DNA of 64,000 nucleotides from Pseudomonas citri (lineage in GTDB: Bacteria > Pseudomonadota > Gammaproteobacteria > Pseudomonadales > Pseudomonadaceae), in NCBI RefSeq assembly GCF_025336485.1, contig NZ_JAODAB010000024.1, forward strand, positions 30,924 through 94,923, written 5' to 3'. The position numbers and the translations under genes are program-made. Positions within the stretch are counted from its first letter, which is position 1, and each line of letters starts with the position of its first letter. The notes under the pieces are model-generated. The model searched no databases, was not told the DNA's origin, and was given only the letters and a program-made list of their open reading frames with translations. Shown piece by piece: positions 1-8,531 of the stretch.

Positions 1-1331
1 CGAGCTGTTTTGTTTCGCGTCTTAATGAACTCACCACGCTTAACATCAAACACAAGAGCACATTTTCCACTGCGCTTTATCTGGACTATGCCGCCGCCGA
101 GCTGACACGTATCGAAGCTCATTACAGTGCCTACGCCACCGAGCAAGAGGGGATAGAGACCATACGATATGGTGCATGTGGCCTGACGCTGCACTTTGGT
201 ACGCACCGAGTGCTCTTGAACAACCTGGCAAGTTCCGACGAGCGCTATAGCGCAAAACATCCGAAGACAGATCGGCGCGTATTATCTGCCTTGGCTTCGC
301 AGCATACGGTTACGCTCATCCTGAATGACGGGGCGTCTTATCGCCTGGTCCCTCCCTCGCCCGACTATGGATTGTTACTGGACAAGACATTCGTAAATAA
401 GGAACCGGTGAAGTGGACGACAGAAATTACGCTGCCACTCACACCGACAAAAAAGAAATGCCGCTTTTTATACCCTCTGGACAAGAAAGCACACGCCATG
501 GGCCGTTGGGCAACGTGCGCCATGCTCACATCCCCCGCGCAACAGACAGGCATTGAAGTCCTGATGGGCCAAGGCGCCCGCTACCTTGTTCACCTGAGCC
601 CGAACATGGCCCTGCGCCTGTCCACGCCAGGTGCACTGGCCAGCGCAAATCCCCGCTTACCCCATGCCTCCCTGTGGGAACTGGACGCCACGCACCTGGG
701 TCAAGTCGGTATCGAACTGTCCTCCAACCTGCTGCGCATTGGCGCGACCGTGATCCATCTTCCCGTCCATGAAGCTGACGATCTGGTCGATCAGATACGT
801 GTCATCACTGCGCAAGGCGTCGTCCATGCGGTCGATAGTCTGTTCGAGCGGGTTTATGTGCAAGCGCTGGATGGCCGGTATTTTTCCCCGCTCACCGATC
901 CCGACACAGCATGGCCCGGCGAACTGTCCAACCTGACACGCCAAGAGCTGAAAGTACTTCACGTGGCCCTCAAGGACGGGACGCCCGGCCACTTGAGTTA
1001 TAACCTCAAGACCCGCCAGTGGATCCTCGATACCGATAAGTCTCGGGTCATCAAGGCGACGGATCTGAAAAAGACCAGCCTGTGCGAACACCACCTCAAG
1101 ATCTATCAGCAGTTGGCGCGTGAAGGCCTCAAACAGACTCCACCGCTGAATGAAGAGGCACTTCGTTCGTTGCACGCAAAGTGCGTGGAGTTCATGGAAC
1201 GCTTCGCGTTCGAGAACTCGATGATATTGGCCCAAGCGTTATCGCTGAATGCGGCCTTCGGCATAAGGTTCGCTCGACTGGGAGAAATCCTCTCATTGGG
1301 TGAAGCCGCTGCCAGACATGCCTCGCCTTGA
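1..1331 (+). CDS. C-terminal part of a large protein of unknown function (5' end outside window)
   Basis: The frame is open from base 3 to the TGA at 1329-1331, giving 442 visible residues, so the true start lies upstream of the window. A GTG at 210 is internal, because the same frame reads as ordinary coding sequence before it and it has no ribosome binding site. I see no signal peptide, transmembrane helix or catalytic motif. The C-terminal 200 residues alternate short beta-like stretches (LSYNLKTRQWILD) with helical segments (QELKVLHVALKDG). I do not recognise the family. The next gene is also unrecognised and similar in style. In fluorescens-group Pseudomonas such proteins are often large secreted toxins or effectors, but nothing here proves that. 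Confidence 0.6.
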   Translation, partial: SCFVSRLNELTTLNIKHKSTFSTALYLDYAAAELTRIEAHYSAYATEQEGIETIRYGACGLTLHFGTHRVLLNNLASSDERYSAKHPKTDRRVLSALASQHTVTLILNDGASYRLVPPSPDYGLLLDKTFVNKEPVKWTTEITLPLTPTKKKCRFLYPLDKKAHAMGRWATCAMLTSPAQQTGIEVLMGQGARYLVHLSPNMALRLSTPGALASANPRLPHASLWELDATHLGQVGIELSSNLLRIGATVIHLPVHEADDLVDQIRVITAQGVVHAVDSLFERVYVQALDGRYFSPLTDPDTAWPGELSNLTRQELKVLHVALKDGTPGHLSYNLKTRQWILDTDKSRVIKATDLKKTSLCEHHLKIYQQLAREGLKQTPPLNEEALRSLHAKCVEFMERFAFENSMILAQALSLNAAFGIRFARLGEILSLGEAAARHASP

Positions 1332-1413
1332 CACTTCTTCGACCGTTTCCCCAGACGCTATATATATGTAGTGCACCCACCCATTGAGTTCGCGCGAACA
1401 TCTTTCAAGCCCT

Positions 1414-1447
1414 TGGCCTGTCGAACTGCTCGCGGTACGACAGGCCA
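1414..1447. terminator. Inverted repeat after the first gene
   Basis: TGGCCTGTCG (1414-1423) and CGACAGGCCA (1438-1447) form a perfect 10-bp stem with a 14-nt loop, 83 bp after the stop codon. There is no U-tract, so it is a weak terminator candidate or a processing hairpin. Confidence 0.35.
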
Positions 1448-1505
1448 TTAGCTTCACGGCCGCATAAAGATCATCGGCTTCTTTCGAACTCCAGAGCGCA
1501 CTTCA

Positions 1506-3092
1506 ATGAGTCCAAAACGAAACACCCGGCCCAATATTCCAAAATCGCCCCCTGATACCCCTCCTGCCCATCGCGATCCGACACTGGAAACCTTGCCCAG
1601 AAATCCCACGCCGGAGGATGGAACCGCTCAGGCCACCTTCTCGCCACCCGAACGGCAAGCGCAACCCCCTGAATCACGCCCCCCGGCCGTTCAGATAGCC
1701 GAGATCGCATCGCAGACAACCGTCAGTGAAGCGCCACACTCGGTATCGCTGGACAATTATTACCTTTCACCCGAGCTGGTCCCCATGCTATCGGAGCCAG
1801 ACACAGCCTCCGGGATCCGAACGTTCCGGACACGCACTTATGTCGAGCTTTCAGAGGGTGGGACGGTGCTGCTTGGGCGTGACGCCGACCAGCATTACAG
1901 GGCCCGGTCCAGCAGCGAACTCGTCGCCTCCGGCCCTCGCCTGGAGCAAATGGAAGGCAGCCACCTGTGGCGTCGGATTCCACATCACGACGTGACGCTC
2001 AGCAGCGATTCCAATCCCGCCTCTACGCCCCCCAAACTCACCGATGACGAGTGGTCAGAAGGAGGGGCTTCCAAACGTCCGCGCCCATCAACCTCACAAA
2101 GCGCAGAAACACAGAGCGCCCCGGCGTTCGGGAAGAACTGGGGACTCGACCCACGGTTCACCCTGTCGCAATTCGTCACCCTGGACAATGTCCACTACAA
2201 GGTGGTGACAAGCCTCAACGCCCGTGAGCATCCGATCATCTACATTCAGTCGCCCGCCCATCCCGTTTATGACTTCGATCTGCTGGAGGCCATCCTCAGG
2301 CACACCCCCGACGAACAACCGCGCAGTGCGATACAAGTTCCGCCGGACAACCATTGGGTCATCGATACCAGGCTTCCTTTCGAAAAAACCCTCACGGCCT
2401 ATGTCAGGGATGCTTTTCCAGAGATCACGACCGTCACCCTGGAAAACATCGCGAGAAAACAGTTCGAACTCGCCAATAACTCAGAGTTCGCTGAGGCGGC
2501 GGGCTTAACCGCACTGCGGCAGATTTTCCACAGCTGGAAAAACGCGACCCCATCGCCGCATCCGCAATGGTCCGATCCGTTATTGATGCTGACCACGCTG
2601 GCAACCTCTTCATCCGCCCGAGGCACCGCCCGTTCGATCGCCCTGCCCCTCCCTTCCACGAAAGGGACACTGGACCGGCTGGACTTCGATCCCCTGCGAT
2701 TCCAGCAACAGTGGAATTACTTCCTTTCGACCTACACGCCCGTGGATCTCAAACGTTTCATGGCCGGTCTTCTGAGACGCAATGGTTACACCGTGATGGA
2801 GCCCAGCTCTTACAGCAGCTTTCCAGCGCTGGTATTCCAACGAGCGGGGCATGACTTTGTATTTTTCCTCAGTCTGCATCGAACCAGAATCCCGAAGATT
2901 TCCCTGCCGGGGTACACCGATCCCAATGTCGCCGGCGTCCTGCTGGAGAATCAGGTCGGCGAAGCCGCTGCGAAAGTCGTCAGGGACGCCCACCATGCCA
3001 ACAAGGTGATCTGGCTCAAAGGCGGTACCGAAATCCGCCCAGGCATTGCGGACACGGTCTTTATCATCCGCGACGACAATTCCAGGCTGTAG
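1506..3092 (+). CDS. Unrecognised 528-residue protein with disordered proline-rich N-terminus
   Basis: ATG at 1506, weak ribosome binding site; the first gene ends 174 bp upstream. Residues 1-70 are rich in Pro, Thr and Glu and look disordered. Residues 75-160 contain a compact block (YVELSEGGTVLLGRDAD ... WRR) of the kind seen in large Pseudomonas toxin-like proteins. A second low-complexity stretch (about 165-205, with KRPRPSTSQSAE) separates this from a folded C-terminal part. The last 130 residues read as alternating helix and strand: FMAGLLRRNGYTVMEP, then FPALVFQRAGHDFVFFLSLHR, then KVIWLKGG. That order loosely recalls a restriction-endonuclease-like core, but no PD-(D/E)xK triad is clear. 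No signal peptide or membrane segment. Function unknown; paired with the preceding gene. Confidence 0.7.
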   Translation: MSPKRNTRPNIPKSPPDTPPAHRDPTLETLPRNPTPEDGTAQATFSPPERQAQPPESRPPAVQIAEIASQTTVSEAPHSVSLDNYYLSPELVPMLSEPDTASGIRTFRTRTYVELSEGGTVLLGRDADQHYRARSSSELVASGPRLEQMEGSHLWRRIPHHDVTLSSDSNPASTPPKLTDDEWSEGGASKRPRPSTSQSAETQSAPAFGKNWGLDPRFTLSQFVTLDNVHYKVVTSLNAREHPIIYIQSPAHPVYDFDLLEAILRHTPDEQPRSAIQVPPDNHWVIDTRLPFEKTLTAYVRDAFPEITTVTLENIARKQFELANNSEFAEAAGLTALRQIFHSWKNATPSPHPQWSDPLLMLTTLATSSSARGTARSIALPLPSTKGTLDRLDFDPLRFQQQWNYFLSTYTPVDLKRFMAGLLRRNGYTVMEPSSYSSFPALVFQRAGHDFVFFLSLHRTRIPKISLPGYTDPNVAGVLLENQVGEAAAKVVRDAHHANKVIWLKGGTEIRPGIADTVFIIRDDNSRL

Positions 3093-3102
3093 GCACCCGA
3101 CA

Positions 3103-3128
3103 TAAAAAAGCCCGCAGTGTGGGCGGGC
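3103..3128 (-). terminator. Terminator of uraH (reads on minus strand)
   Basis: GCCCGC (3110-3115) pairs with GCGGGC (3123-3128). On the minus strand the stem is followed by a run of six U (3104-3109 as A on plus). It lies about 60 bp after the uraH stop and is oriented for that gene. Confidence 0.75.
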
Positions 3129-3187
3129 AAAAACCAAAGAAGCAGTATGCGCAGTCGCTTCCAGGCACAAGGCAGTTGCTTGGGGGA

Positions 3188-3541
3188 TCAACTGCCCCGA
3201 TAGGTCGAATAGGCGTAAGGCGAAATCAGCAGGGGCACGTGGTAATGCTCCTGCTCGGCCGAAATGCCGAAGCGCAACACCACCACATCCAGGAACGCCG
3301 GCTCGGGCAATTGGGTACCGCGGGCGCGGTAGTAGTCGCCGGCATGAAATTGCAGTTGGTAGACACCCGAACGGTAATCATCGCCTTGCAACAACGGCGC
3401 GTCGCAACGGCCATCGCTGTTGGTCAGCGCACTGGCGACCCATTGCAACTGCGCCCCCTCCACACGGTACAGCTCGATCTTGATCGAGCTGCCCGGGCAG
3501 CCGTGGGCGGCATCCAAAACGTGAGTAGTCAAACGTCCCAT
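3188..3541 (-). CDS. uraH: 5-hydroxyisourate hydrolase
   Basis: Transthyretin-like enzyme that hydrolyses 5-hydroxyisourate to OHCU, the second step of urate breakdown. The chosen start (MGRLTTHVLDAAHG) gives 117 residues, the usual family length; upstream in-frame codons do not look like protein. The N-terminal LTTHVLD motif and the C-terminal YRGS tetrapeptide are the two diagnostic HIUase signatures, and HYHVPLLISPYAYSTYRGS is intact. It is transcribed away from puuE and the rest of the pathway, across a 413-bp intergenic region holding two matching operator-like dyads, which suggests that both directions share one regulator. Confidence 0.95.
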   Translation of the reverse strand: MGRLTTHVLDAAHGCPGSSIKIELYRVEGAQLQWVASALTNSDGRCDAPLLQGDDYRSGVYQLQFHAGDYYRARGTQLPEPAFLDVVVLRFGISAEQEHYHVPLLISPYAYSTYRGS

Positions 3542-3668
3542 TGATTGTGCGCGCCTCGCTGCAATGCAGCCCGGCCCGGCGCCTCCTGAATCGATTGAAA
3601 GACAAGCCGCACCGCTCCAGGGCATGGAAGGCTGCGACGACCAGCGAATTAAGACACTTTAAAATAAA

Positions 3669-3680
3669 ATTGTACACAAT
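3669..3680. promoter_or_regulatory. Operator-like dyad, uraH side
   Basis: ATTGTACACAAT: half-sites TTGT and ACAA around two bases, set in an A/T-rich run (AAAATAAA before, AAAAAATAG after). It lies 128 bp before the uraH start and matches the second dyad at 3865. Size and sequence fit a GntR-type operator; the regulator is not in the window. Confidence 0.55.
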
Positions 3681-3782
3681 AAAAAATAGATTTTTCGTCT
3701 CCCGCTCTTTCCACGGTGTCGCTGTTCCAAGTCCAGGCCAAACCAGTGGCGACGCTGGCCTCCCAATGATTCATTGACCAAA

Positions 3783-3799
3783 TGGGCAGGTTTCTTGCA
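3783..3799 (+). promoter_or_regulatory. Possible sigma-54 (-24/-12) promoter for puuE
   Basis: TGGGCAGGTTTCTTGCA carries GG (3785-3786) and GC (3797-3798) separated by exactly 10 bp, with a match to the TTGCA part of the -12 element. The -24 element departs from TGGCAC at two places. Sigma-54 control would suit a nitrogen-scavenging pathway. Confidence 0.35.
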
Positions 3800-3864
3800 G
3801 TGTAGACAACGGATGGGCCAGGGTGAAAAATGCAAAAAATCAGGCTTACAAATCGCACATAAAG

Positions 3865-3874
3865 TTGTATACAA
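3865..3874. promoter_or_regulatory. Operator-like palindrome, puuE side
   Basis: TTGTATACAA is a perfect 10-bp palindrome 80 bp before the puuE start and shares its half-sites with 3669-3680. If the sigma-54-like promoter is real, this site lies downstream of it and could act as a roadblock. Confidence 0.55.
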
Positions 3875-3954
3875 TCAACCCATCGTCGTGACGCCAGCCT
3901 GTGTTTCGTCATCAGGGCGCCACCCACATGGTTCGAACAAGAAGGAAGACTGCA

Positions 3955-4896
3955 GTGAGCGCTGACTACCCACGCGACCTGATCGGTTACGGCAGTAACC
4001 CTCCCCACCCGCAATGGCCGGGCAATGCCCGCATCGCCTTGTCCTTTGTGCTCAATTATGAGGAAGGGGGCGAGCGTAACATCCTGCATGGCGACAAAGA
4101 GTCCGAAGCGTTCCTCTCGGAGATGGTCGCGGCGCAACCGCTGCAGGGCGAACGCAACATGAGCATGGAATCGCTGTACGAGTATGGCAGTCGTGCGGGT
4201 GTCTGGCGGATCCTCAAGCTGTTCAAGGCCTTCGACATTCCACTGACGATCTTCGCCGTGGCCATGGCCGCCCAGCGCCATCCCGACGTGATCCGCGCCA
4301 TGGTCGCCGCCGGTCACGAGATCTGCAGCCACGGCTACCGCTGGATCGACTACCAATACATGGATGAGGCCCAGGAGCGCGAGCACATGCTCGAAGCCAT
4401 TCGCATCCTGACCGAAATCACCGGCGAACGCCCGCTAGGCTGGTACACCGGTCGCACCGGTCCCAACACTCGCCGACTGGTGATGGAGGAAGGTGGTTTT
4501 CTCTACGACTGCGATACCTACGATGACGATCTGCCCTACTGGGAACCGAACACACCCCACGGCAAACCGCACCTGGTGATCCCGTATACCCTGGACACCA
4601 ACGACATGCGCTTCACCCAGGTGCAGGGGTTTAACAACGGCGACGACTTCTTCCAGTACCTCAAGGATGCCTTCGACGTGCTGTATGCCGAAGGCGCCGA
4701 AGCCCCCAAAATGCTTTCCATCGGCCTGCACTGCCGCCTGATCGGTCGCCCGGCCCGCCTCGCCTCGCTCAAGCGTTTCCTCGAATACGCCAAGAGCCAT
4801 GAACAGGTCTGGTTCAGCCGCCGCATCGACATCGCCCGCCACTGGCAGCAGACGCATCCCTGCCCGTCAGTGGTCAAACCGGGAGTGTCTAAATGA
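3955..4896 (+). CDS. puuE: Allantoinase, polysaccharide-deacetylase type
   Basis: Hydrolyses allantoin to allantoate in urate catabolism. The GTG at 3955 is preceded by GAAGGAAG at good spacing and yields MSADYPRDLIGYG, the typical PuuE N-terminus; the longer open frame from 3901 adds residues unlike the family. 313 residues. The NodB-like deacetylase fold shows in LSFVLNYEEGGE (residues 30-41), the metal-binding histidines around EICSHGYRWIDY, and GWYTGRTGPNTRRL. This family is unrelated to the amidohydrolase-type allantoinase (AllB). The stop overlaps the uraD start by 4 bp (ATGA), so the two are translationally coupled. Confidence 0.95.
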   Translation: MSADYPRDLIGYGSNPPHPQWPGNARIALSFVLNYEEGGERNILHGDKESEAFLSEMVAAQPLQGERNMSMESLYEYGSRAGVWRILKLFKAFDIPLTIFAVAMAAQRHPDVIRAMVAAGHEICSHGYRWIDYQYMDEAQEREHMLEAIRILTEITGERPLGWYTGRTGPNTRRLVMEEGGFLYDCDTYDDDLPYWEPNTPHGKPHLVIPYTLDTNDMRFTQVQGFNNGDDFFQYLKDAFDVLYAEGAEAPKMLSIGLHCRLIGRPARLASLKRFLEYAKSHEQVWFSRRIDIARHWQQTHPCPSVVKPGVSK

Positions 4897-5408
4897 CCGC
4901 GTTCCAGACCCTTAAGCCTTCCAGCTTGAGCCGCGCAGCGTTCGTCAATGCCTTCGCCGATATCTACGAGCATTCGCCCTGGGTGGCCGAGAAAGCCTTC
5001 GACCTGGGCCAGGACCCGTCGATCGACCAGATCGAAACCCTGCACCAGCGCATGAGCGACATCCTCTTGAGTGCCGATCAGGCCAGCCAACTGGCCCTGA
5101 TCAACGCTCACCCGGACCTGGCCGGCAAAGCCGCTATCGACGGCCAACTGACCGAAGCCAGCACGAACGAACAGGCCGGTGCCGGTATCCACCAGTGCAC
5201 GGCCGAAGAGTTCCAGCGCTTCACCGAGTTGAACGATGCCTACAAGGCCAAATTCAGGTTTCCCTTCATCATGGCGGTCAAGGGCAGCAACCGGCACCAG
5301 ATCCTCGCGGCGTTCGAAACGCGTATTCATCATTCGGTCGACACCGAATTCAAATGCGCGCTGGCAGAGATCAACAAGATCGCCTTGTTCCGACTACTGA
5401 CCCTTTAG
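4893..5408 (+). CDS. uraD: OHCU decarboxylase
   Basis: Decarboxylates 2-oxo-4-hydroxy-4-carboxy-5-ureidoimidazoline to S-allantoin, after UraH and before PuuE. 171 residues, normal for the family. The HPDLAGKAA block (residues 71-79) with the conserved His, and the FPFIMAVKG and RIHHSVDTEF motifs near the C-terminus, are intact. The start codon overlaps the puuE stop. Confidence 0.95.
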   Translation: MTAFQTLKPSSLSRAAFVNAFADIYEHSPWVAEKAFDLGQDPSIDQIETLHQRMSDILLSADQASQLALINAHPDLAGKAAIDGQLTEASTNEQAGAGIHQCTAEEFQRFTELNDAYKAKFRFPFIMAVKGSNRHQILAAFETRIHHSVDTEFKCALAEINKIALFRLLTL

Positions 5409-5459
5409 CCGCCCGCCCTGCACACATCCCCAGCCACTCATTAAAGGCAGACAAAAAGA

Positions 5460-6455
5460 ATGAAAGCTTACGCCGTACCTTTCGAGAAATTCGTCAACCT
5501 GGCCGACGCCCGCCTGGGCACCAAGATCATCTCGGTCACCGATGACTGGTTCGCCGACGCCAACCGCCTGTTCCAGCCGACCCCGGCGGTGTGGAAAGAA
5601 GGCGTGTTCGATGACAACGGCAAGTGGATGGATGGCTGGGAGTCGCGGCGCAAGCGTTTCGAAGGCTACGACAGCGCGGTGATCCGCCTGGGGGTGGCCG
5701 GCTCGATCAAGGGCGTGGACATCGACACTTCGTTCTTCACCGGCAACTACCCACCGTCGGCCTCCCTGGAAGCCTGCTTCCTGAGCGAAGGCGAGCCGGA
5801 CGAAAACACCCAGTGGACCGAAGTGCTGTCGGCCGTCGAGCTGCAAGGCAACAGCCATCACTACCACGAAATCAGCAATGACCAGGCTTTCAGCCACCTG
5901 CGCTTCAACATCTACCCCGATGGCGGCGTGGCCCGCTTGCGGGTCTACGGCATCCCGTACCGCGACTGGACAGCGGTGGGCGACAACGAACAGATCGACC
6001 TGGCCGCCGCCCTCAACGGTGGCCGCGCCCTGGCCTGCTCCGATGAACACTTCGGTCGCATGAGCAACATCCTCAACCCGGGTCGTGGCGTGAACATGGG
6101 CGACGGCTGGGAAACCGCCCGTCGCCGCACTCCGGGCAATGACTGGGTGATCGTCGCCCTGGGCCATGCCGGTATCGTTGAGCAGGTTATCGTCGACACC
6201 CTGCATTTCAAGGGTAACTACCCGGACAGTTGCTCGATCCAGGGCGCCTTCGTCAAGGGTGGCACCGACAGCCAGATCGAGACCCAGTCGTTGTTCTGGC
6301 GCGAATTGCTGCCGAGCCAGAAACTGCAAATGCACGCCGAGCACACCTTCGCCGAGCAGATCAAGGCCCTGGGGCCGATCACCCACATCCGCCTGAATGT
6401 GTTCCCCGATGGTGGGGTGAGTCGCTTGCGGGTGCTCGGCAAGGTCGCGAAATAA
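5460..6455 (+). CDS. alc: Allantoicase
   Basis: Hydrolyses allantoate to ureidoglycolate and urea. 331 residues, made of two homologous jelly-roll halves; the repeat is visible as DIDTSFFTGNYPPSASLEACF against VDTLHFKGNYPDSCSIQGAF and again as FNIYPDGGVARLRVYG against LNVFPDGGVSRLRVLG. The start is 51 bp after uraD. An inverted repeat follows the stop and separates it from allA. Confidence 0.95.
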   Translation: MKAYAVPFEKFVNLADARLGTKIISVTDDWFADANRLFQPTPAVWKEGVFDDNGKWMDGWESRRKRFEGYDSAVIRLGVAGSIKGVDIDTSFFTGNYPPSASLEACFLSEGEPDENTQWTEVLSAVELQGNSHHYHEISNDQAFSHLRFNIYPDGGVARLRVYGIPYRDWTAVGDNEQIDLAAALNGGRALACSDEHFGRMSNILNPGRGVNMGDGWETARRRTPGNDWVIVALGHAGIVEQVIVDTLHFKGNYPDSCSIQGAFVKGGTDSQIETQSLFWRELLPSQKLQMHAEHTFAEQIKALGPITHIRLNVFPDGGVSRLRVLGKVAK

Positions 6456-6463
6456 GCGTGCCC

Positions 6464-6495
6464 CCGTGGTGAGGGAGCTGGCTCCCTCACCACGG
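6464..6495. repeat. Perfect 15-bp-arm hairpin between alc and allA
   Basis: CCGTGGTGAGGGAGC (6464-6478), a TG apex, and its exact complement (6481-6495). It has no U-tract. It is probably a REP-like element that stabilises upstream mRNA or dampens downstream expression. Confidence 0.7.
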
Positions 6496-6537
6496 AAGCT
6501 AAACCAACAACACAGAATTTGGATTGAGAAAACCAGC

Positions 6538-7041
6538 ATGCGCACACTCAAGATCGAACCCTTGACCAAAGAAGCCTTCGCCCCGTTCGGTGACGTGATC
6601 GAAACCGACGGCAGCGATCACTTCATGATCAACAACGGTTCGACCATGCGCTTCCATCGCCTGGCGACGGTTGAAACCGCCACGTCGGACGACAAGGCGA
6701 TCATCAGCATCTTCCGCGCCGACGCGCTGCAGATGCCGCTGACCGTACGCATGCTGGAGCGCCATCCGCTGGGCAGCCAGGCTTTCATTCCGCTGCTCGG
6801 CAACCCCTTTCTGATCGTGGTCGCGCCACTTGGCGATGCACCTGTATCAGGCTTGGTCCGCGCCTTCGTCACCAACGGCAGGCAGGGCATCAATTACCAT
6901 CGCGGCGTCTGGCACCACCCGGTGCTGACGATCGAAAAGCGGGATGACTTCCTGGTGGTTGATCGCAGTGGCACAGGCAATAACTGCGATGAGCATTTCT
7001 TCATAGAGGATGAATTACTAGTCCTCGATCCCCACCAATAA
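6538..7041 (+). CDS. allA: Ureidoglycolate lyase
   Basis: Splits ureidoglycolate into glyoxylate and urea, the last step that releases usable nitrogen here. The start at 6538 gives MRTLKIEPLTKEAFAPFGDVIE, the standard AllA N-terminus, and 167 residues. The open frame upstream to 6466 is only the hairpin read as codons. The cupin-like core shows in AFIPLLGNPFLIVVAP and in YHRGVWHHPVL, which carries the conserved histidines. It sits between alc and puuD in the same orientation. Confidence 0.95.
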   Translation: MRTLKIEPLTKEAFAPFGDVIETDGSDHFMINNGSTMRFHRLATVETATSDDKAIISIFRADALQMPLTVRMLERHPLGSQAFIPLLGNPFLIVVAPLGDAPVSGLVRAFVTNGRQGINYHRGVWHHPVLTIEKRDDFLVVDRSGTGNNCDEHFFIEDELLVLDPHQ

Positions 7042-7092
7042 GAGAAGGTCCGATCACGCGAGAACAAGCGTGACGGGCGAGAGGTAAAGACT

Positions 7093-8298
7093 GTGGAAGC
7101 ACATATGCTGGAATGGCTGAACCTGAGCGTGCGCTGGGTTCACATGATCACTGGCGTGGCTTGGATCGGCGCGTCGTTCTACTTCGTCTGGCTGGAAAAC
7201 AACCTCAATCGCGTCAACCCCAAAAGCGGCCTGGCCGGCGACCTGTGGGCCATCCACGGCGGCGGCATCTACCACCTGGAGAAATACAAACTCGCGCCAC
7301 CGTCCATGCCGGACAACCTGCACTGGTTCAAATGGGAAGCCTACTTCACCTGGATGTCAGGCATCGTGTTGCTGTGCCTGGTGTTCTACTGGAACCCGAG
7401 CGTCTACCTGCTGGCCCCCGGCAGCAGTCTCAGCGGCCCCGAAGGCGTCGCCCTGGGCATCGGCTCGTTGTTGGTGGGCTGGTTCGTCTATTCCTTTCTC
7501 TGCGACTCGGCCCTGGGCAAGCGTCCTGCCCTGCTCGGCGGGATCCTGTTCGTGCTGTTGATTGCCGCGGCCTACGGGTTCAGCAAGGTGTTCAGCGGAC
7601 GCGGTGCCTACCTGCATGTCGGGGCGGTCATCGGGACGATCATGGTCGGCAACGTGTTCCGCATCATCATGCCGGCCCAACGCGCCCTGGTGGCGGCGAT
7701 CGCCGAGAACCGCACACCTGACCCGGCGTTGCCGGCCAAGGGTTTGCTGCGCTCGCGCCACAACAACTACTTCACCCTGCCGGTGCTGTTCATCATGATC
7801 AGCAACCATTTCCCGAGCACCTATGGCAGCCAATACAACTGGCTGATCCTGGCCGGTATCGCCGTGGCAGCGGTGTTGGTGCGGCATTACTTCAACACTC
7901 GCCACGACAGCAACCGGTTTGCCTGGACGCTGCCGGTTGGCGCCCTGGCGATGATCTGCCTGGCTTATGTCACGGGCCCGAAAGCGCCACCCAGCGCGCC
8001 GGAAGTGGCCCCCGCCCAGGCAGCCAGCGCCCAAGGCCCGTCGTTCGAGAAAGTCCACAGCGTGATCCAGGAACGCTGTTCCGTCTGCCACTCGGCCAAG
8101 CCCACCAGCCCGCTGTTCAGCGCAGCGCCGGGCGGCGTCATGTTCGACACGCCGCAGCAGATCCAGCAACAGGCTGCGCGCATCCAGGCCCAGGCCGTGA
8201 CCAGCCAGATCATGCCCCTGGGCAACATCACCCAGATGACCCAGCAGGAGCGCGACCTGATCGGCGCGTGGATCAGCCAGGGCGCTCGGACCAACTGA
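7093..8298 (+). CDS. puuD: Urate hydroxylase, membrane-bound with C-terminal cytochrome c domain
   Basis: Oxidises urate to 5-hydroxyisourate, passing electrons to the respiratory chain through its own c-type haem rather than making H2O2. 401 residues. The GTG start at 7093 (MEAHMLEWLNLSVRW) has a GAGGTAAAG ribosome binding site; an in-frame ATG at 7105 is less likely. Residues 10-300 hold about eight hydrophobic segments (for example GIVLLCLVFYW, LIAAAYGFSKVF, LIAGIAVAAVLVRHYF-like). The C-terminal 90 residues contain the haem site CSVCH (about residue 333) after an Ala/Pro linker. It completes the pathway with uraH, uraD, puuE, alc and allA. Confidence 0.93.
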   Translation: MEAHMLEWLNLSVRWVHMITGVAWIGASFYFVWLENNLNRVNPKSGLAGDLWAIHGGGIYHLEKYKLAPPSMPDNLHWFKWEAYFTWMSGIVLLCLVFYWNPSVYLLAPGSSLSGPEGVALGIGSLLVGWFVYSFLCDSALGKRPALLGGILFVLLIAAAYGFSKVFSGRGAYLHVGAVIGTIMVGNVFRIIMPAQRALVAAIAENRTPDPALPAKGLLRSRHNNYFTLPVLFIMISNHFPSTYGSQYNWLILAGIAVAAVLVRHYFNTRHDSNRFAWTLPVGALAMICLAYVTGPKAPPSAPEVAPAQAASAQGPSFEKVHSVIQERCSVCHSAKPTSPLFSAAPGGVMFDTPQQIQQQAARIQAQAVTSQIMPLGNITQMTQQERDLIGAWISQGARTN

Positions 8299-8326
8299 AA
8301 CCCCGCGTTCCAAAACCGCTACACCA

Positions 8327-8364
8327 CTGACAGGCCGACCGGCATCCCGCCGGTCGCCCGTCAG
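8327..8364. terminator. Hairpin after puuD
   Basis: ACCGGC (8338-8343) and GCCGGT (8349-8354) form the core of an imperfect stem flanked by CTGAC/GTCAG. A CCTTTTTTG run follows 30 bp later. It is likely the operon terminator or a REP-like stem. Confidence 0.4.
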
Positions 8365-8531
8365 CGGCTGCCTGTGCCCGACCGATTCCTTTTTTGACTC
8401 GCCCGATTCCATGTCCACTGTGGGTCCGTTCTACCGAAAAAAACCTGACCGAACGGATGTTTTGTAGTAAAAGGCGCCGCCTCAAAGCGACTCAAAAAAA
8501 AAACGTACTACCGACCTTAGGAGCAAACCGA

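Larger units (their letters stand above)
3542..3954. promoter_or_regulatory. Divergent control region of the urate/allantoin genes
   Basis: 413 bp without a gene. It is AT-rich against its surroundings and holds two similar TTGT-NN-ACAA dyads (3669-3680 near uraH, 3865-3874 near puuE) and one sigma-54-like element (3783-3799). I see no further coding sequence. Confidence 0.6.

Noticed and set aside
2700..3092. PD-(D/E)xK nuclease domain in the 528-residue protein
   Set aside because: Helix/strand order is suggestive but no acidic-lysine triad can be placed with confidence.
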